The translations under genes and the position numbers were made by a program. A stretch of DNA of 64,000 nucleotides from positions 25,894,922 through 25,958,921 of the forward strand of contig CM055102.1 in assembly GCA_029204225.1 (NCBI GenBank). Direction: 5' to 3'. Positions 48,962-60,800 of this stretch are shown here, piece by piece. The notes under the pieces were generated by a model that ran no database searches, had not been told where the DNA came from, and saw nothing but the letters and a program-made list of their open reading frames with translations. Position 1 is the first letter of the stretch. Each line of letters opens with the position of its first letter. The stretch is from Diphasiastrum complanatum (lineage: Eukaryota > Streptophyta > Lycopodiopsida > Lycopodiales > Lycopodiaceae).

Positions 48962-51411
48962 ATGGCAACCTCAATTGGAGTCATGTTGGAAGCCAATGAT
49001 AGGCTTACCTCAAGTAACTATTCATTATGGAAAGTGAGGATGGAGTCACTTCTTGAGATGAATGATGTTTTGGATATTGTTGTAGGTTTGGAGAAGAGAC
49101 CAGCAATACAACAAGATCAATTGAGGTATGACAAGAGGGCCAAGAAGGCTTCACACATGATAAAACATATCTAACAAGTTCAAGGCCTTTTGTGATGAGC
49201 ATGGGATCAAGAGGGAGTATACAACATCAAGGACCCCACAACAAAATGGAGTGGCTGAAAGGAAGAATAGAACTTTATGTGAAAGTGCTAAAGCTATGAG
49301 GTTAAGTGCTAATCTTGACAAACCATTTTGGGATCAAGCTTTGTTGTGTGTCAATTTCTTGTGCAATAGGTGGCCGAGTGCTATTTTGGATGGAAGGACA
49401 CCTTTTGAGATGCTATTCAAGAAGAGGCCGAGTGTCAACTTTCTAAGAACCTTTGGATGCACATGCTATGTCAACATTACTCTTGATGATAGGACCAAGG
49501 AGGATCCATCTTCAAGAAGAGATATTTTTGTTGGATATAGTGAGGTGAGTAAAGCCTACAAGGTTTACATTCCTTCTACTAACAAAGTGATTGTTGGTAG
49601 AGATGTCATTTTTGATGAGGAAAACATTCCAAAGGTGTCTTCAAGCATGATTGATGGTAAAGTAGATGGTTCTAACATCCTTGATGTTGATGAGAAGGAT
49701 CCTACTTTAGATGGTGGTGATGGACCTTCATCAAGTCAAAAGCCAAGGAGAACATCAAGTGAAAGACAAGTACCTTCAAGGCTCACATATGATCAAAAGG
49801 GTAAGCAAGTAGTTTTTGGAAACTATGTTGCTTTCCTAACCTCTTTGGATGAGCCTACAAGTGTAGATCAAGCAAGGAAAGAAGAGGAGTGGATCCAAGC
49901 AATGGATCTTGAGTATCGATCTCTTATGAAGAGTGGAACATGGAGATTGGTGGAGTTGCCTAAGGACAAGAAAGCTATTGGATGCAAATGGATCTTCAAG
50001 GTGAAGACAAACCAAGATGGATCTATCAACAAGTACAAGGCAAGGTTAGTGGCAAAAGGATATGCTCAACAACAAGAAATTGACTACGATGAGATCTTTG
50101 CACCCGTGGCAAAGATGGTAAGCATTTGAGTCATCATTTCACTTGCTATACTTTATGGATGTGATCTATGGCAAATGGACATTTCAAATGCATTCTTGAA
50201 TGGTGATCTTGAGGAGGAAGTATACATGGAGCAACCTGAGAGCTACATCTCATCAACAAAGCCAAATCATGTGTGTCTTCTACAAAAGAGTTTATATGGC
50301 CTTAAGCAAGCACCAAGGAGTTGGTATGCTAAGCTTAACACTTTTTTACTCTCTCAAGGCTTTGTTATGAGTGAGTATGATCATTCTTTTTATTATAGGT
50401 TTGCTGGAAATGATGCTACCATCTTGCTTATCTATGTGGATGATATCATCTTGAGTGGTGGAGACAATCAAGATGTGGAGGATATCAAGAATGCTCTTAA
50501 GAAGGAGTTTGAGGTGCATGATCTTGGTAATTTGCATTACGTTTTAGGAATAGAAGTCATTAGATCTTCTCAATCTACTTTCATTTGTCAAGAGAAGTAT
50601 GCTAATTCTATTCTAGAAAGATTTCATATGGTAGATGCAAAAGCTATTGATACACCTATGGAGTCTAATGTAAAGCTTACTATAAGAGATAATGAAAGAT
50701 CCTTCAAGGACATTACTCTCTATAGAAAGCTAGTTGGTTCACTCATCTATCTAACCATTAGTAGACCTGATCTAAGCTATTGTGTTGGAAGATTGAGTCA
50801 ATTCATGCAAGATCCTAGTGAGGAGCATCGGAAGCTAGGAAAGCGAGTTTTGAGGTACATCATTGGAACTCGAGATTTTGGCATATTGTATGAGGGATCA
50901 TCACCTAATCTTTTTGGATTTTCAGATTCGGACTATGCTGGAGATATAATGGATAGGAAATCCATTAGTTCTTATTGTATTTTCATAGGTGATGGAGCTA
51001 TATCATGGATGTCAAAGAGAACAAGCCACTATCTCATTGTCATCTAGTGAGGCCGAGTACAAAGCTCTTACACATTGCACAAAGGAGATGGTATGGATCA
51101 AGAGGATGATCAAGGATCTTCACTTGCTGGATTTTTCAGAGAGCCCAATCATCTTTTGTGACAATCAATCAGCCCAAAGAATGACATCCAATCCTATCTT
51201 TCATGCTAGGAGCAAACATATTGAGATACAATATCATTTTGTGAGGGAGCGAGTCATTGCAAAGGAGGTGGAGCTTCAACATGTGTCTTCAAGGGAATGT
51301 GTAGCTGATATCTTCACCAAAGCATTGGGAAAAGACTTGTTCATGAAGCATAAGACTTCACTTGGAGTATTATCAAAGTCTATGCTAAAACTAGTTGAAG
51401 AGGGAGTGTGA
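48962..51411 (+). pseudogene. copia I coding remains: gag N-terminus, integrase end, RT, RNase H
   Basis: Gag begins MATSIGVMLEANDRLTSSNY at 48962 and breaks off after SHMIKH at about 49165. It joins out of frame to the end of the integrase core (ISNKFKAFCDEHGIK) at a shared acatatcta, which deletes the rest of gag, protease and most of integrase. Integrase C-terminus and RT follow (49251-50129), with a TGA at 50127-50129 where CGA is expected (SI*VIISLAILYGCD). RT then continues through DISNAFLNGDLEEEVYMEQP, and YVDD is at 50433-50444. A frameshift near 51020 leads to the RNase H frame (SEAEYKAL, CDNQSAQ, KHIEIQYHFVRE), ending at 51411. The remaining RT active site is intact but untranslatable as a whole. 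Confidence 0.93.
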
Positions 51412-52056
51412 AAGATTCAACTAGTTTCATCACATTTTGCAATATTTCCATATTTGGCATATTGAGGCCAAAACTTGTTTTAGACTTAGAGGTTGACTTT
51501 TCAAAGTTCATTAGTCTAAATTTCATTTGAATAAACACTTTTTGAAAGTGTGGGAAAGATAGAATGCGAGTTTGAGTAGATTCAATTTGAATAAGTTGGG
51601 TACATTGAATCTAGACCCAAAATTGGTAGGGTTAGCATTTTGGTGGGAAAGCCAAGTGGCCAAATAGGGTTTGAACCTGTTATAAAAGGATGTAACTCGT
51701 GGAGAGAGTCATTTTCTCTCTTCTCTATCTCATTTCATGCTTATACATGGTTCTCTTGGGTTCTACTATCCATTGGTGCACTATCTTGGTGATTGCTTGC
51801 AATTCTATGTGTAGAATGATCTATATTTGCTATTTTTGGATTCACACGTGTGAAATACAGTAGCTTGCTGGTTTTGTACGGACAGCAACAGTACATAATC
51901 ATTTCATTCAAGTTTGATCAAGTTCTATTAGTGTTTGCATCTCAAATTGTGTGTAGATGCTGATTTTTTTACATTGGTGAAATTGGTAGTGTATTTCTCT
52001 TTCTAACCAAAGATCATTCAAGTAGATTGGATCTTAAGGATCTGAAATCTTTCACA
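51407..52056 (+). repeat. copia I 3' LTR (650 bp)
   Basis: Partner of 47712-48361. The RNase H stop codon overlaps its first bases. Confidence 0.96.
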
Positions 52057-52334
52057 AGGGATTCACTAGCTGCGAGTCGGTTGGTGGGTTCTCTCTCTCT
52101 CTCTCTCTCATGGACTCTCGCTCAACTATGACACCTGTCTTTCCCAATGTACTAACTCGTGCGGTTTTGTGTTGTGAGATGGTGGCAGATATCACTACGT
52201 TTTGAGAGTGGTTATGCTATATGGTGCTTTACTGTATTGTATTTTACTTTTCAGCTTTATTGTACCTTGTTGGTTTATGAATAAAGACTTCAAAGGGTTT
52301 GGTCTTGCTTTGTCAAGAGGAACTATGTGAAATT

Positions 52335-52344
52335 GTGTGTGTGT

Positions 52345-52393
<49 letters not shown>
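52335..52393. repeat. (GT)n(CT)n compound microsatellite
   Basis: Seven GT units then about 22 CT units. Confidence 0.95.
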
Positions 52394-52395
<2 letters not shown>

Positions 52396-52542
52396 GGGCT
52401 GGCTGGCGCGCGCTCTCTGTCTCTCTCCGTCTCCTCTCGCTCCCCTGGGCTGCTGCTGCTGCGCTCGGCCTGCTCTGCCTCTACTCCGCCTTCTTTGCTG
52501 CTGCTGCTCCGCCTTCTCTACCTGCTGCTCGCTGCCTCTCCT

Positions 52543-52579
<37 letters not shown>

Positions 52580-52769
52580 CTCTGTGTTTCGCTTCGTATT
52601 CTTAGGTATTAATTGGCATTTTGCTGCATTTCTTTTTTTTTGATTTTATTTTTCAGGTAACCATTTATTGTGCATGAATTTTCCTTACAAAATTAACTTT
52701 TCAACGATCTACTATATGCTTCGATTCAGCATGTTTGTGCGAGCGTATGATTTTTTAAAATATTTTAAG

Positions 52770-52901
52770 TCAAATATATATACTGTATATTACTCATTTG
52801 GGCCAAGAGGTCGAGGGAAAGAGAGAGAGAGACATTATGTCATTAGACATTAACACTTTATATTCATCATTCCTGCCCAAGTTTATATTCATCATTTGGG
52901 C

Positions 52902-52942
<41 letters not shown>
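52770..52942 (+). repeat. inverted copy of the 43.6-43.9 kb composite GA minisatellite
   Basis: tatatatactgtatatta, catttgggccaag, a short GA run, attatgtcatta and gacattaa recur in the same order as on the minus strand at 43579-43902. The second, degenerate unit ends in (GA)n at 52905-52942. Confidence 0.85.
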
Positions 52943-52943
<1 letters not shown>

Positions 52944-52955
52944 AATCTTTGAGAA

Positions 52956-53609
52956 ATGGGGCGTGCAGCATTTTTTGTGCTGCTGGTATTATTTGTGCCT
53001 CTATCCCTCCTCCTTTGGTGCTTCTATTCCACTATGCTCCCCTCACCTTCTGATCTTCTGCCTGGGGAGGGATCATCCCATACGAAGCAGCTTAGACCTT
53101 CTGCTTCCTCTAAATGCGAGGGTCGATGGATTTATGTATACAATCTTTCTGAGAGTTTCAATCACGCGATCCTGGAAAGATGCAGGGACATAAGGAGAGG
53201 GCAGGATCTGTGCCCTTACATGGAAAATAGCGGAATGGGCAGAGAAGTAAACTATGGCATTGATAGTGAGGAAAGCGGCTCCCTGGGGATCCTGAAGAAG
53301 GACAATCCTTGGTTCAACACATGGCAGTTTTCTCTTGAGATTTATTTTCACGAAAGATTAAAGAAGCATCCTTGTACAACCTCAGTGGAGGCAGACGCCA
53401 ACGCGTTCTATGTTCCTTATTATGCAGGCATGGATCTGGTGTACCGAATCAGTCATCATCTTCCCCGTGAGGCTCTCTCACATGGGCTGCTACAATGGCT
53501 TAAGGGGAGGCCCTCCTGGAGACGTAAGGGAGGAAGGGACCACTTTATCACACTGGGTCGTATCGCTCGTGATTTTCGTATGCCTCGTGGCAGCAGTTGG
53601 GGATCGCAG
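52956..53609 (+). CDS. GT47 gene exon 1
   Basis: Codons 1-218, start ATG at 52956, donor CAG|GTGAGT. The frame reads on into the intron to 53669 before stopping, so retention would truncate the enzyme. Confidence 0.9.
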
Positions 53610-54509
53610 GTGAGTTTGCAGAGCTATGTCACGTTTTTGTTCCTTGTCTTTCTTCTTGCCGAGGTCTAAGAACTATACTAATCGGTATCTATAGTTCGTG
53701 TTTCTGTTAAGATGCTGTTGCATCCTGAGTGGCGTTCAATGGTCAAGCTTACTCTGGAGCGCGATGGAACAAAGCAAGATGCCACAGACAAAGAGATCGG
53801 CATTCCCTATCCAACTTTCTTTCACCCCGTATTAGCTACGCAAGTTCAAGCACTTGCTGTGTGGCTATTGCAGTCGAAACAGCGTGTTTCAATGGCAAGC
53901 ATGGCTGGAAGAAATAGGAATAAGACAGCTGTCTTCCGTCAGAGGCTTTTTGACCGATGTGAACAAGATCAACGCTGCAGCTTGATAGTGTGCGTTCCGG
54001 ACACCGAATCCCAATCCCCATACTTAGCCCTCCCTCTAAACTATATTAGTGGACAAACAGTAAACGCTACTTGTTCACTTCCCTCGCTTTTAAGCTTCTT
54101 CCACAGATCAGAGTTTTGCTTGCAACCTGCAGGCGATAGTCCATCCCGGCGCTCTTACTTCGATGCCATGCTAGCTGGGTGCATTCCCGTTATTTTTGAT
54201 CGCAACTCTGCATGGACACAGTACACATCACATCTCCCTGTAGATGGATCAAGCTATTCGATTTACATTCCTCAATCTGCTTTACGCAGACAATCTATAT
54301 TTGATATCTTACATAGTGTTCCAAAATGGAAAATAAAGTTAATGAGAGAAAAGATTGCAGAGTTACTACCAAGGATATTGTACACGCACACCAGCGTCCA
54401 GCAATTGTACCCTAATGCGGTGGCAAAAACGCCGATTGAAGATTATATGGCCAACAAAGACAGCTTTGAGAGGGCAATTGATGCGGTTTTGATGAAGATG
54501 AGGAAGTGA
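52956..54509 (+). CDS. GT47 exostosin-family glycosyltransferase (MUR3-like clade)
   Basis: Two exons, 52956-53609 and 53712-54509, joined across a 102-bp GT-AG intron in phase 0, encode 483 residues. Residues 5-24 form a hydrophobic signal anchor (FFVLLVLFVPLSLLL), as expected of a type II Golgi protein. The exostosin domain shows CEGRWIYVYNL (54-64), HPCTTSVEADANAFYVPYYA (138-157), LGRIARDFRMP (200-210), the IPYPTFFHP motif (249-257), and FCLQPAGDSPSRRSYFDAM with LAGCIPVIF (353-380), the nucleotide-sugar binding region of family GT47. Plants use such enzymes to build xyloglucan side chains and other wall polysaccharides; the exact sugar transferred cannot be told from sequence. The length fits the family and no lesions are visible. 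It is the only complete, intact gene in the window. Confidence 0.93.
53712..54509 (+). CDS. GT47 gene exon 2
   Basis: Codons 219-483, acceptor gttaag at 53711, stop TGA at 54507-54509. It carries the most conserved part of the exostosin domain. Confidence 0.9.
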   Translation: MLLHPEWRSMVKLTLERDGTKQDATDKEIGIPYPTFFHPVLATQVQALAVWLLQSKQRVSMASMAGRNRNKTAVFRQRLFDRCEQDQRCSLIVCVPDTESQSPYLALPLNYISGQTVNATCSLPSLLSFFHRSEFCLQPAGDSPSRRSYFDAMLAGCIPVIFDRNSAWTQYTSHLPVDGSSYSIYIPQSALRRQSIFDILHSVPKWKIKLMREKIAELLPRILYTHTSVQQLYPNAVAKTPIEDYMANKDSFERAIDAVLMKMRK

Positions 54510-54637
54510 GCTGCTTGATCCTAATATTTCTTTTAGCCACCATTATTGTTTTGTTTGATTGGCATGGGTTTGGTTCACAAAGAAGTGGTCTCTTCCATCG
54601 ATGGTTTTGATCCTCTTTGTTGAGCTTTTGCCTTTGC

Positions 54638-54650
54638 AATAAATAATAAA
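54638..54650 (+). terminator. GT47 polyadenylation signals
   Basis: Two AATAAA hexamers, 54638-54643 and 54645-54650, lie about 130 bases after the stop codon. Confidence 0.7.
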
Positions 54651-54959
54651 TACAATTCTTGTCCTGTCTTTGCAGATTGTGAAATTTGGGAACTTTAGTG
54701 CACAAGTTTGATTATTTAGCTGCCAACAAGTTAGAAACTTTTGCCTTACTCAAAATTAGATCTGACAAGGCGAGGAGGATGAAAGGGGATCGCTTGCAAT
54801 AGCATGAGAACAGTTTATCTCTAGCTCCCTCTAAATTGGGTACTCTTGTTCTTTCCTTCCAGTGTCGGATCTTATTGCAAATGTATTGTTATGCTCTCGC
54901 TCTCAAATATTTGAAGTTTGTCCACAGGTAGCGTAAAAGGCATGGGTGGAGGGAGATAT

Positions 54960-55460
54960 GAGTTTTTGGACCCCTAGGTTTGGGGTCGAACCCATAACAC
55001 CCTCCATCCCCGACATTCAAGGGCGAAAAAACCTAACTAATTTCTTTTTGAAGCTTTCATGGAAAACAAAAAACTTCTTTCCTATTGGCTTATGCCACAT
55101 GGAATTTCCGCCTATAATGCTTGATTATGCTGGAAAGCCCATGAACTTTCCAGCATAAAGGACCCATAATGCCCTTCATCTAAGCGTTTAATGTGTGTAA
55201 AGATGTGGCTGAGCATTATATCTAGTGCTTTTTTTATTCCCAGAAATAAAAGCTCGTTCCCAATAAGGCCTAGTCTTTCCATTTGTGATACTTGATAATG
55301 CTGAAAAGCCCATAAGACCTGGTAGTCTTTTATGCTTTTTTCAAAAACAAAAGCTTGTTTTCTATTGTCTTGCTTTGGATGGGCTTTCCAGCATAAAGGA
55401 CAAAAAAAAGTAACGAGGTCTTTATGTATTATGGAAGGAGCCATAATATGCACAGTGGTT
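54960..55460. repeat. small repeat cluster with a perfect 13-bp hairpin
   Basis: ttatgctggaaag (55125-55137) and its complement (55146-55158) form a stem with an 8-base loop. The phrase recurs as gctgaaaagcccat near 55300 and as gggctttccagcataaagg near 55380. It looks like part of a non-autonomous repeat. Nothing else is recognised up to 55740. Confidence 0.65.
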
Positions 55461-55741
55461 TTTTAACATGATACCATTGTAAAATGGAATTCGCATTTGC
55501 AAAGTGAAATCATCATAAGTAATTTCTGCTTTTTAAGCAGCCAAAAAAACAGGTAGAAAAAGCCTCAAGTGCCCATTATGTATTGTGAACAATTAGGTAA
55601 TTTGACACTTGTGAACTGCTGCTGGCCAGGATGTGCTAAGCAGTTCATTCTGACCTACACGGCTAGGCATACAGCATAGCATGTTGAAGAGTGGTCGAAA
55701 GGTTTGACATGTCGAACTAGGGTACATAGAACTGGAGGATC

Positions 55742-57250
55742 ATGATGGTCTCTGAAGAGATATTGTTATGGGGATTGATTGATGCGTCAGAGAAGGATCC
55801 AATACTTGCAGAAGAGATTGTGAGGGATGATGAGGCTTTCAAGGTGCATCATGCAAATGAAAGCAAAGAATTCATTACTCTTTGTTTGACATTGCCAGAA
55901 ATATTAGCAAGGGTTAAGAAAACTCACTTGGTATTCACGATTCTTGGCAGTTTGCCAAGTTTCTATGACCCATGATCAGGACACTTGCAGGTCAAATTCA
56001 AGGTTTTGAAATTGATTATGTCACCCAAGATCTGTTACACAAAAAATAGCAGAGAAAGTTAATCTCAAGTCATGAAGAACTTGTAGTGGCAATGAGACTA
56101 AGAAAGATGGTAGTGGCTAGCAGAAGAGGATGGGATGCAAGAAAGGGCACAATGGGCGGTGCATCAGAAGAGGATGGGATGCAAGAAAGGGCACAATGGG
56201 AGGTGCAAACAATACACATGACAACATGACTAATAGTAGTGGTAGTGGTAGCAAAGGAAGATGGGATGCAAAAAAGGATATAATTGAGGGTGCAGACAAA
56301 CATTACATAGGAGGAGCTAATGGAGAAAGCCAAGAAGTCTTGTGTGGAATGAAGAGAGATTTTCAACAGGAATCAGTGAGAGAAGGAATATGGTCTGTCA
56401 TTATTGAAATGGGGTTGGTCATCATGTGAGCAAATGTCTTAAGAAGACAAAGGAAAGTAGGAGGGCTTAAGCTCAATATGCAGGAGACGTGACTGGAGGA
56501 AACTATGAAGGCTTGCATGGGATGAAGAGAGATTTTCAAAAAGAAAGTAATTAGAGAAGAAGGAATCTAGTTTGTTAATACTGAAATGGGGTGGTCATTA
56601 TGGGAGCTCGTCTCAAGAAAGTAAAAGGCGTGATCAAAACGTTTTATTACCTTGTGCAAGAATTCAACTGAAGGAATTGGATAGGGAGGAATGTCGCTTA
56701 TGCACATATTCCACTAGAATGAGGACTAAAGTAGACCCAAGAGATGTGCAATACTTATTCATTGGATATCCATCTAATGCACAAGGATATACACAATATG
56801 ATTTAATGAACTAAACAATATTTCTATCATGCAAAAGATGAAGTGTCAACTCAAGAAGAAGTTAGCACAAGTAAGGAACAAAGGTTTGTTTTTTGTTGCC
56901 TATGCAAGAGATAAGCGCGACGAAAGAGCCAAAAGGGAATATGTGGGGAGTGACTCTTAGGAGGGAAAAAAATAGTATCAAGAGACAGAAATGTAGCCTA
57001 GAGGAAAGCAAAGTTTGGAAAATTTTCAAGAGATTTTAAGACTTCATTGCATATGCGGAAGATAAGTGCCTTGAACCCCTTGATGACTTTGATGCTCGAC
57101 AAAGTTCTCAATGGGAGTTGTCATGGCGAGCAACGGTCACATAAAGTGGGCTCACTCGAAAGAAATAAAATGTGGGGTCAAGTGAAACTATTACCTGGTA
57201 GGAAGGTAGTTGGTACTAGGTGGAATTTTAAAGTGATTTACATGCTAATT
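55742..57250 (+). pseudogene. heavily decayed copia (element H)
   Basis: Gag-like sequence opens at 55742 with KDPILAEEIVRDDEAFKVHH and FTILGSLPSFYDP, then stops. A zinc knuckle survives near 56394-56440 as CHY*NGVGHHVSKC, where the second Cys codon has become TGA. A 42-bp gag segment is tandemly repeated at 56121-56204 (RRGWDARKGTMGGA twice, a third degenerate copy follows), and 56330-56430 is repeated again at about 56505-56600. An integrase-end phrase (RTKVDPRDVQYLFIGYPS) lies at 56572-56814, and an RT start (ERNKMWGQVKLLPGRKVVGT) near 57160-57240. The RT then ends abruptly against gypsy-derived sequence. It is the most eroded copia in the window. Confidence 0.75.
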
Positions 57251-57259
57251 ATTTAATCA

Positions 57260-57889
57260 TCTTTACATTTGTGATAAACACAGAGTCATGAGAACTTTAG
57301 AGGAATGCATGATATGCAAATGGATTAAATGGATGCAAGAATAAATTTTATAACAAACATCCACATGAAGAGTTATATTTGTAACAACCAACGGATTTGC
57401 AAAATGTCCTAATAGGACATGGTAGACATTTGGTGCGTCTAGTAAGTCCATTACTACAAAAGTAATGTAGGTTAAGATTCTTGGCGAAGGTTCCCAAAAT
57501 GGCATATCATTGAACATTCGCCTAACTCAAAAACTGGATTTTCTCTTGACAGGACCCTTCGCCCACCTCAAATTAGATAAATCTAGAATGGATGTATAAT
57601 ATGAGAGATCCGCAAAGATTTCTAGTACTGTATAGGCCAAGTCTGACCAAAGAAGTGATTTTTTAAGTCATTTTCCATCAAAAAATACTTTGCTTCCTTT
57701 TTTCCATGCTGATGACTTTCTGACTTTTGCTCATCAGTCTTTGCTCAATTTTTGCTTGTTTTTTTTTCTTTTTTTTTTAAATGTCTTTTTTCAAAAAACT
57801 CTGCAATTTAAATACTGAAAATAAAAAATTTGAAAACAAATAAAATAAATAAAAATCATTGAGATCAGACTTGCTGAACTGGCGGAGCA
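57260..57889 (-). repeat. gypsy fragment and 3' LTR/UTR region of gypsy F
   Basis: At 57400-57480 the minus strand reads FVVMDLLDAPNVYHVLLGH, a displaced copy of the protease-end phrase found in place at about 61300-61385. From 57470 onward the text matches the 3' region of gypsy E, including ggcgaaggttc and gacttttgctcatcagtct. LTR ends cannot be placed. Confidence 0.6.
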
Positions 57890-60800
57890 GGCTGCCAAAA
57901 CTTGCATAATCGGCTGCCATTCACCGGAGTATCAAATCGTTTTCCATCAAAGTGCTCAAGAATTACTGCGCCATAGTTCAAGATTTTCGTCATTTTATAT
58001 GGGCCTTCACCAGTAAACTTCAACTTTCCTTGATCAGCTTGGTTTTGTACATTAATACAAGATCTCCTGCTTTCAGATATTTTTTGTGCAGACGACGATC
58101 GCTATGCCTTGTGGCGGGCTTTCTCTGCTTCTAAGGCATGAACTGCCATCAATCGGGTTTCACATAATTTGTGCAACGCTTCATGACAAAGTTGTAAAGA
58201 CTTATCATCGTTTAATTGTTCTGTTGTCGCTATGCGTAAAGATGAGATTAAAAATTCAATCGGCATGACAACATTTCGACCATACACCAGTTGAAAAGCT
58301 GTTTGATTTGTACTATTTATGTAAGCGGTTCTGAATGCCCATAACGCTGCATACAGTTTGTGTTCCCAATCAGACCGACTTGCTTCAATTGTTTTTGTCA
58401 TAATGGTGCAGAGAATCTTATTGGAAGATTCAGCTTGGCCATTCTCTTTGGGATAGTAGGGAGTACTAAATCTGTGTATAACGAAAAAATCTTCTAGTAA
58501 ACACTTTATTGTTTGATTAACAAAGTGTGTACCCCGGTCACTGACAATCTCGATCGGACATCCAAATCTGATTATAATATTTTCATACAAAAACTTGGCC
58601 ATAGATTTTGCATCAGCAACTTTGACAGCTTTGGCTTTAACCCACTTGGTCATATAATCAGTTGCGACGATAATGTATCGGGCCTGAGATCCTTGCGCGG
58701 TAGGCTGAATAGGTCCAACATAATGCAGTCCCTATTTCTCAAACGGTGCTTGCGATAAAATCGGATGCAAGGGTGCATACTTCTGTTGAGTAGGCCATCG
58801 TGCTCGCTGACAAACGTCACATGTTTGAATAAAATTTTCTGTGTCCTTATGAAGCGTAGGCCAACAACAACTTGATTGTAAAAGTTTGCGAACAGTAATA
58901 TCTGTAGAGAATTGTCCTCCACCCATGCCATCATGTGAAAACATGATTAAATCTGGTACTTCATGCGGTAAAACACATCTTCGCAAAATATTATCTGATC
59001 CACGACAATACAATTGTCCTGCAATTAATTGATAAGGTTGAGTCTTATGAATCAATTGTCTCTTCTGTACTTTTGTCAAGGAGTCATTCGGTTGTCCTAG
59101 CATCAGGTACTCAACAATATCTGCTGCCCACTCAGGTATGGCTTCAACATAGAACAAGGCAGCATCTGACAGTTTATCATCCACTTCAGTATTAACTGGG
59201 ACGGATTCAATTCGAGAAATGTGATCGGCTAGATAATGTTGCTTCCTCTTTCGAACCACAAGTCGAAAGTTAAATTCGGTCAATAACAATAACCATCTTG
59301 CAATATCTTTAGTATTGCATGTCTTCTTTACCAAGTAAAGTCACGGTTGATGATCCGTATAAAATACAAAGTGCGTCTCTATGAGGTAGTGACGAAATTT
59401 TCGAACAGAAAAAATTATGGCTAATGCCTAATGTTCTGTTGTTGAATAATTCTTTTCTGGATCTATAAGCTGTCTGCTTGCAAATCGTATAGGATAATCC
59501 TTCTTATAGTCACCTGGCTGCGTCAGAACTGATCCAATGGCGTATTTTGAGGCATCCGTATGAACATGAAATTCTATCGTCCAATATGGAGAACGCAATA
59601 TTGGTGTTGAAGTTAATGTTTTTTTTTTTTAAACTTTTCAAAGGCTTCTAACGCCTCTACTGTCCAAATAAGAACAATAGTCAGTTTGTATATAGGTCGT
59701 GCTAAATCTGCAAAGAAATAATAAAAACGATAGTAGTTCGCATGACCCATAAACACATAAACTCCACGAATTGTTGTTGGCGGTGGCAATTTCACAATAA
59801 CCTTGATCTTACAATAATCTGTGACAATGCCATGTCTTGATATCACGTGTCCAAGCACAACTCCGTGGGAAACCCATATCTGACATTTTTTCGGATTTAG
59901 AGAAATCTAATATTTGCAGCATTTTTTAAATACTTTCTCCAATCGATCCAGGTGGTCTGTATCTGTACTATGGACTCCTTGGTCATCCAAGTAAATTTCA
60001 AGGAATTTCTGCAGATAATTTTTAAAAGCAATTGTATTACTCTTTGGAATGAACTTGGTGCATTACAGAGTCCAAACGACATTACTTTGTAAGCATAGGT
60101 GCCCCATCCTGTTGCAAAAGCGGCTTTGTGGCGATCGGTAGGTGCTATCTTAACCTGGTTGTAACCACTAAATCCATCCAAGAAACTATAAGCTTCCGCT
60201 CCAGCAAGACGATCCAAAATGCTTTGAGTAAAAGGTAACGAAAAGTGTTCCTTCTGCGTCACTTTGTTCAACGCTTTGAGATTCACACAAATTCGCAGTT
60301 TTCCATTTTTCTTAGGAACAATGACAATCTGTGAAATCCATTCGGTATGCTCGATCTCGTAAATAAAATCGGCATCAAGCAATCTCTACAACTCTTTTTT
60401 TATCAGGTTCGCAACATTAGGATTACAACGATAGAACTTTGTAGCCTTTGGAACTGCATCATGTACTAAAGGTATGGTATGTTCAATCACTGATGTCGGA
60501 ATACCCTTCAGATCTTGATAAGTCCTAGCAAAGCAAACAATGACTTCCGAGATGATAAACTCTTCTTCAAAGGTGAAGACTTCCTAGATGATGATGTCTT
60601 ACTAGAATTCTGACTTGGAGAATCATCCTCGACTTTTCCTTTGCCTTTATCTAGTAAGGGTGACACTTTCTTTGAATCAATCTTTTGAGGGAGATTTTCC
60701 CATTTTAGGATCGTATTATAATATTGCTTAGCTTGTTTTTTCGTCATTGATTCTGTGATCCTATCTTCCTACAATATAACTGCTTTGGGCGTTTTTATTG

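Larger units (their letters stand above)
47712..52056 (+). mobile_element. copia element I, complete insertion with TSD, gag-integrase deletion
   Basis: The 5' LTR is 47712-48361 and the 3' LTR 51407-52056, both 650 bp with TGTGAAAG...CTTTCACA ends. The target duplication aggga is at 47707-47711 and 52057-52061. I count nine differences between the LTRs (about 1.4%), so the insertion is recent compared with its neighbours. A PBS-like gatcagagc follows the 5' LTR, and a purine tract (gaagaggga) precedes the 3' LTR. It landed immediately downstream of the non-LTR RT. Same family as element C. Confidence 0.96.
52062..52955 (+). promoter_or_regulatory. GT47 gene upstream region and leader, CT/GA-rich
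   Basis: Contains (CT)n at 52091-52109, (GT)n(CT)n at 52335-52393, a GC-rich stretch with ctg repeats at 52394-52545, (CT)n at 52546-52575, and the composite GA minisatellite at 52770-52942. The last GA tract ends 13 bases before the start codon. The CT/GC-rich part is a good candidate for the transcription start zone, but no start site can be fixed. ORFs through it are low-complexity Ser/Leu or Arg/Glu artefacts. Confidence 0.55.
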
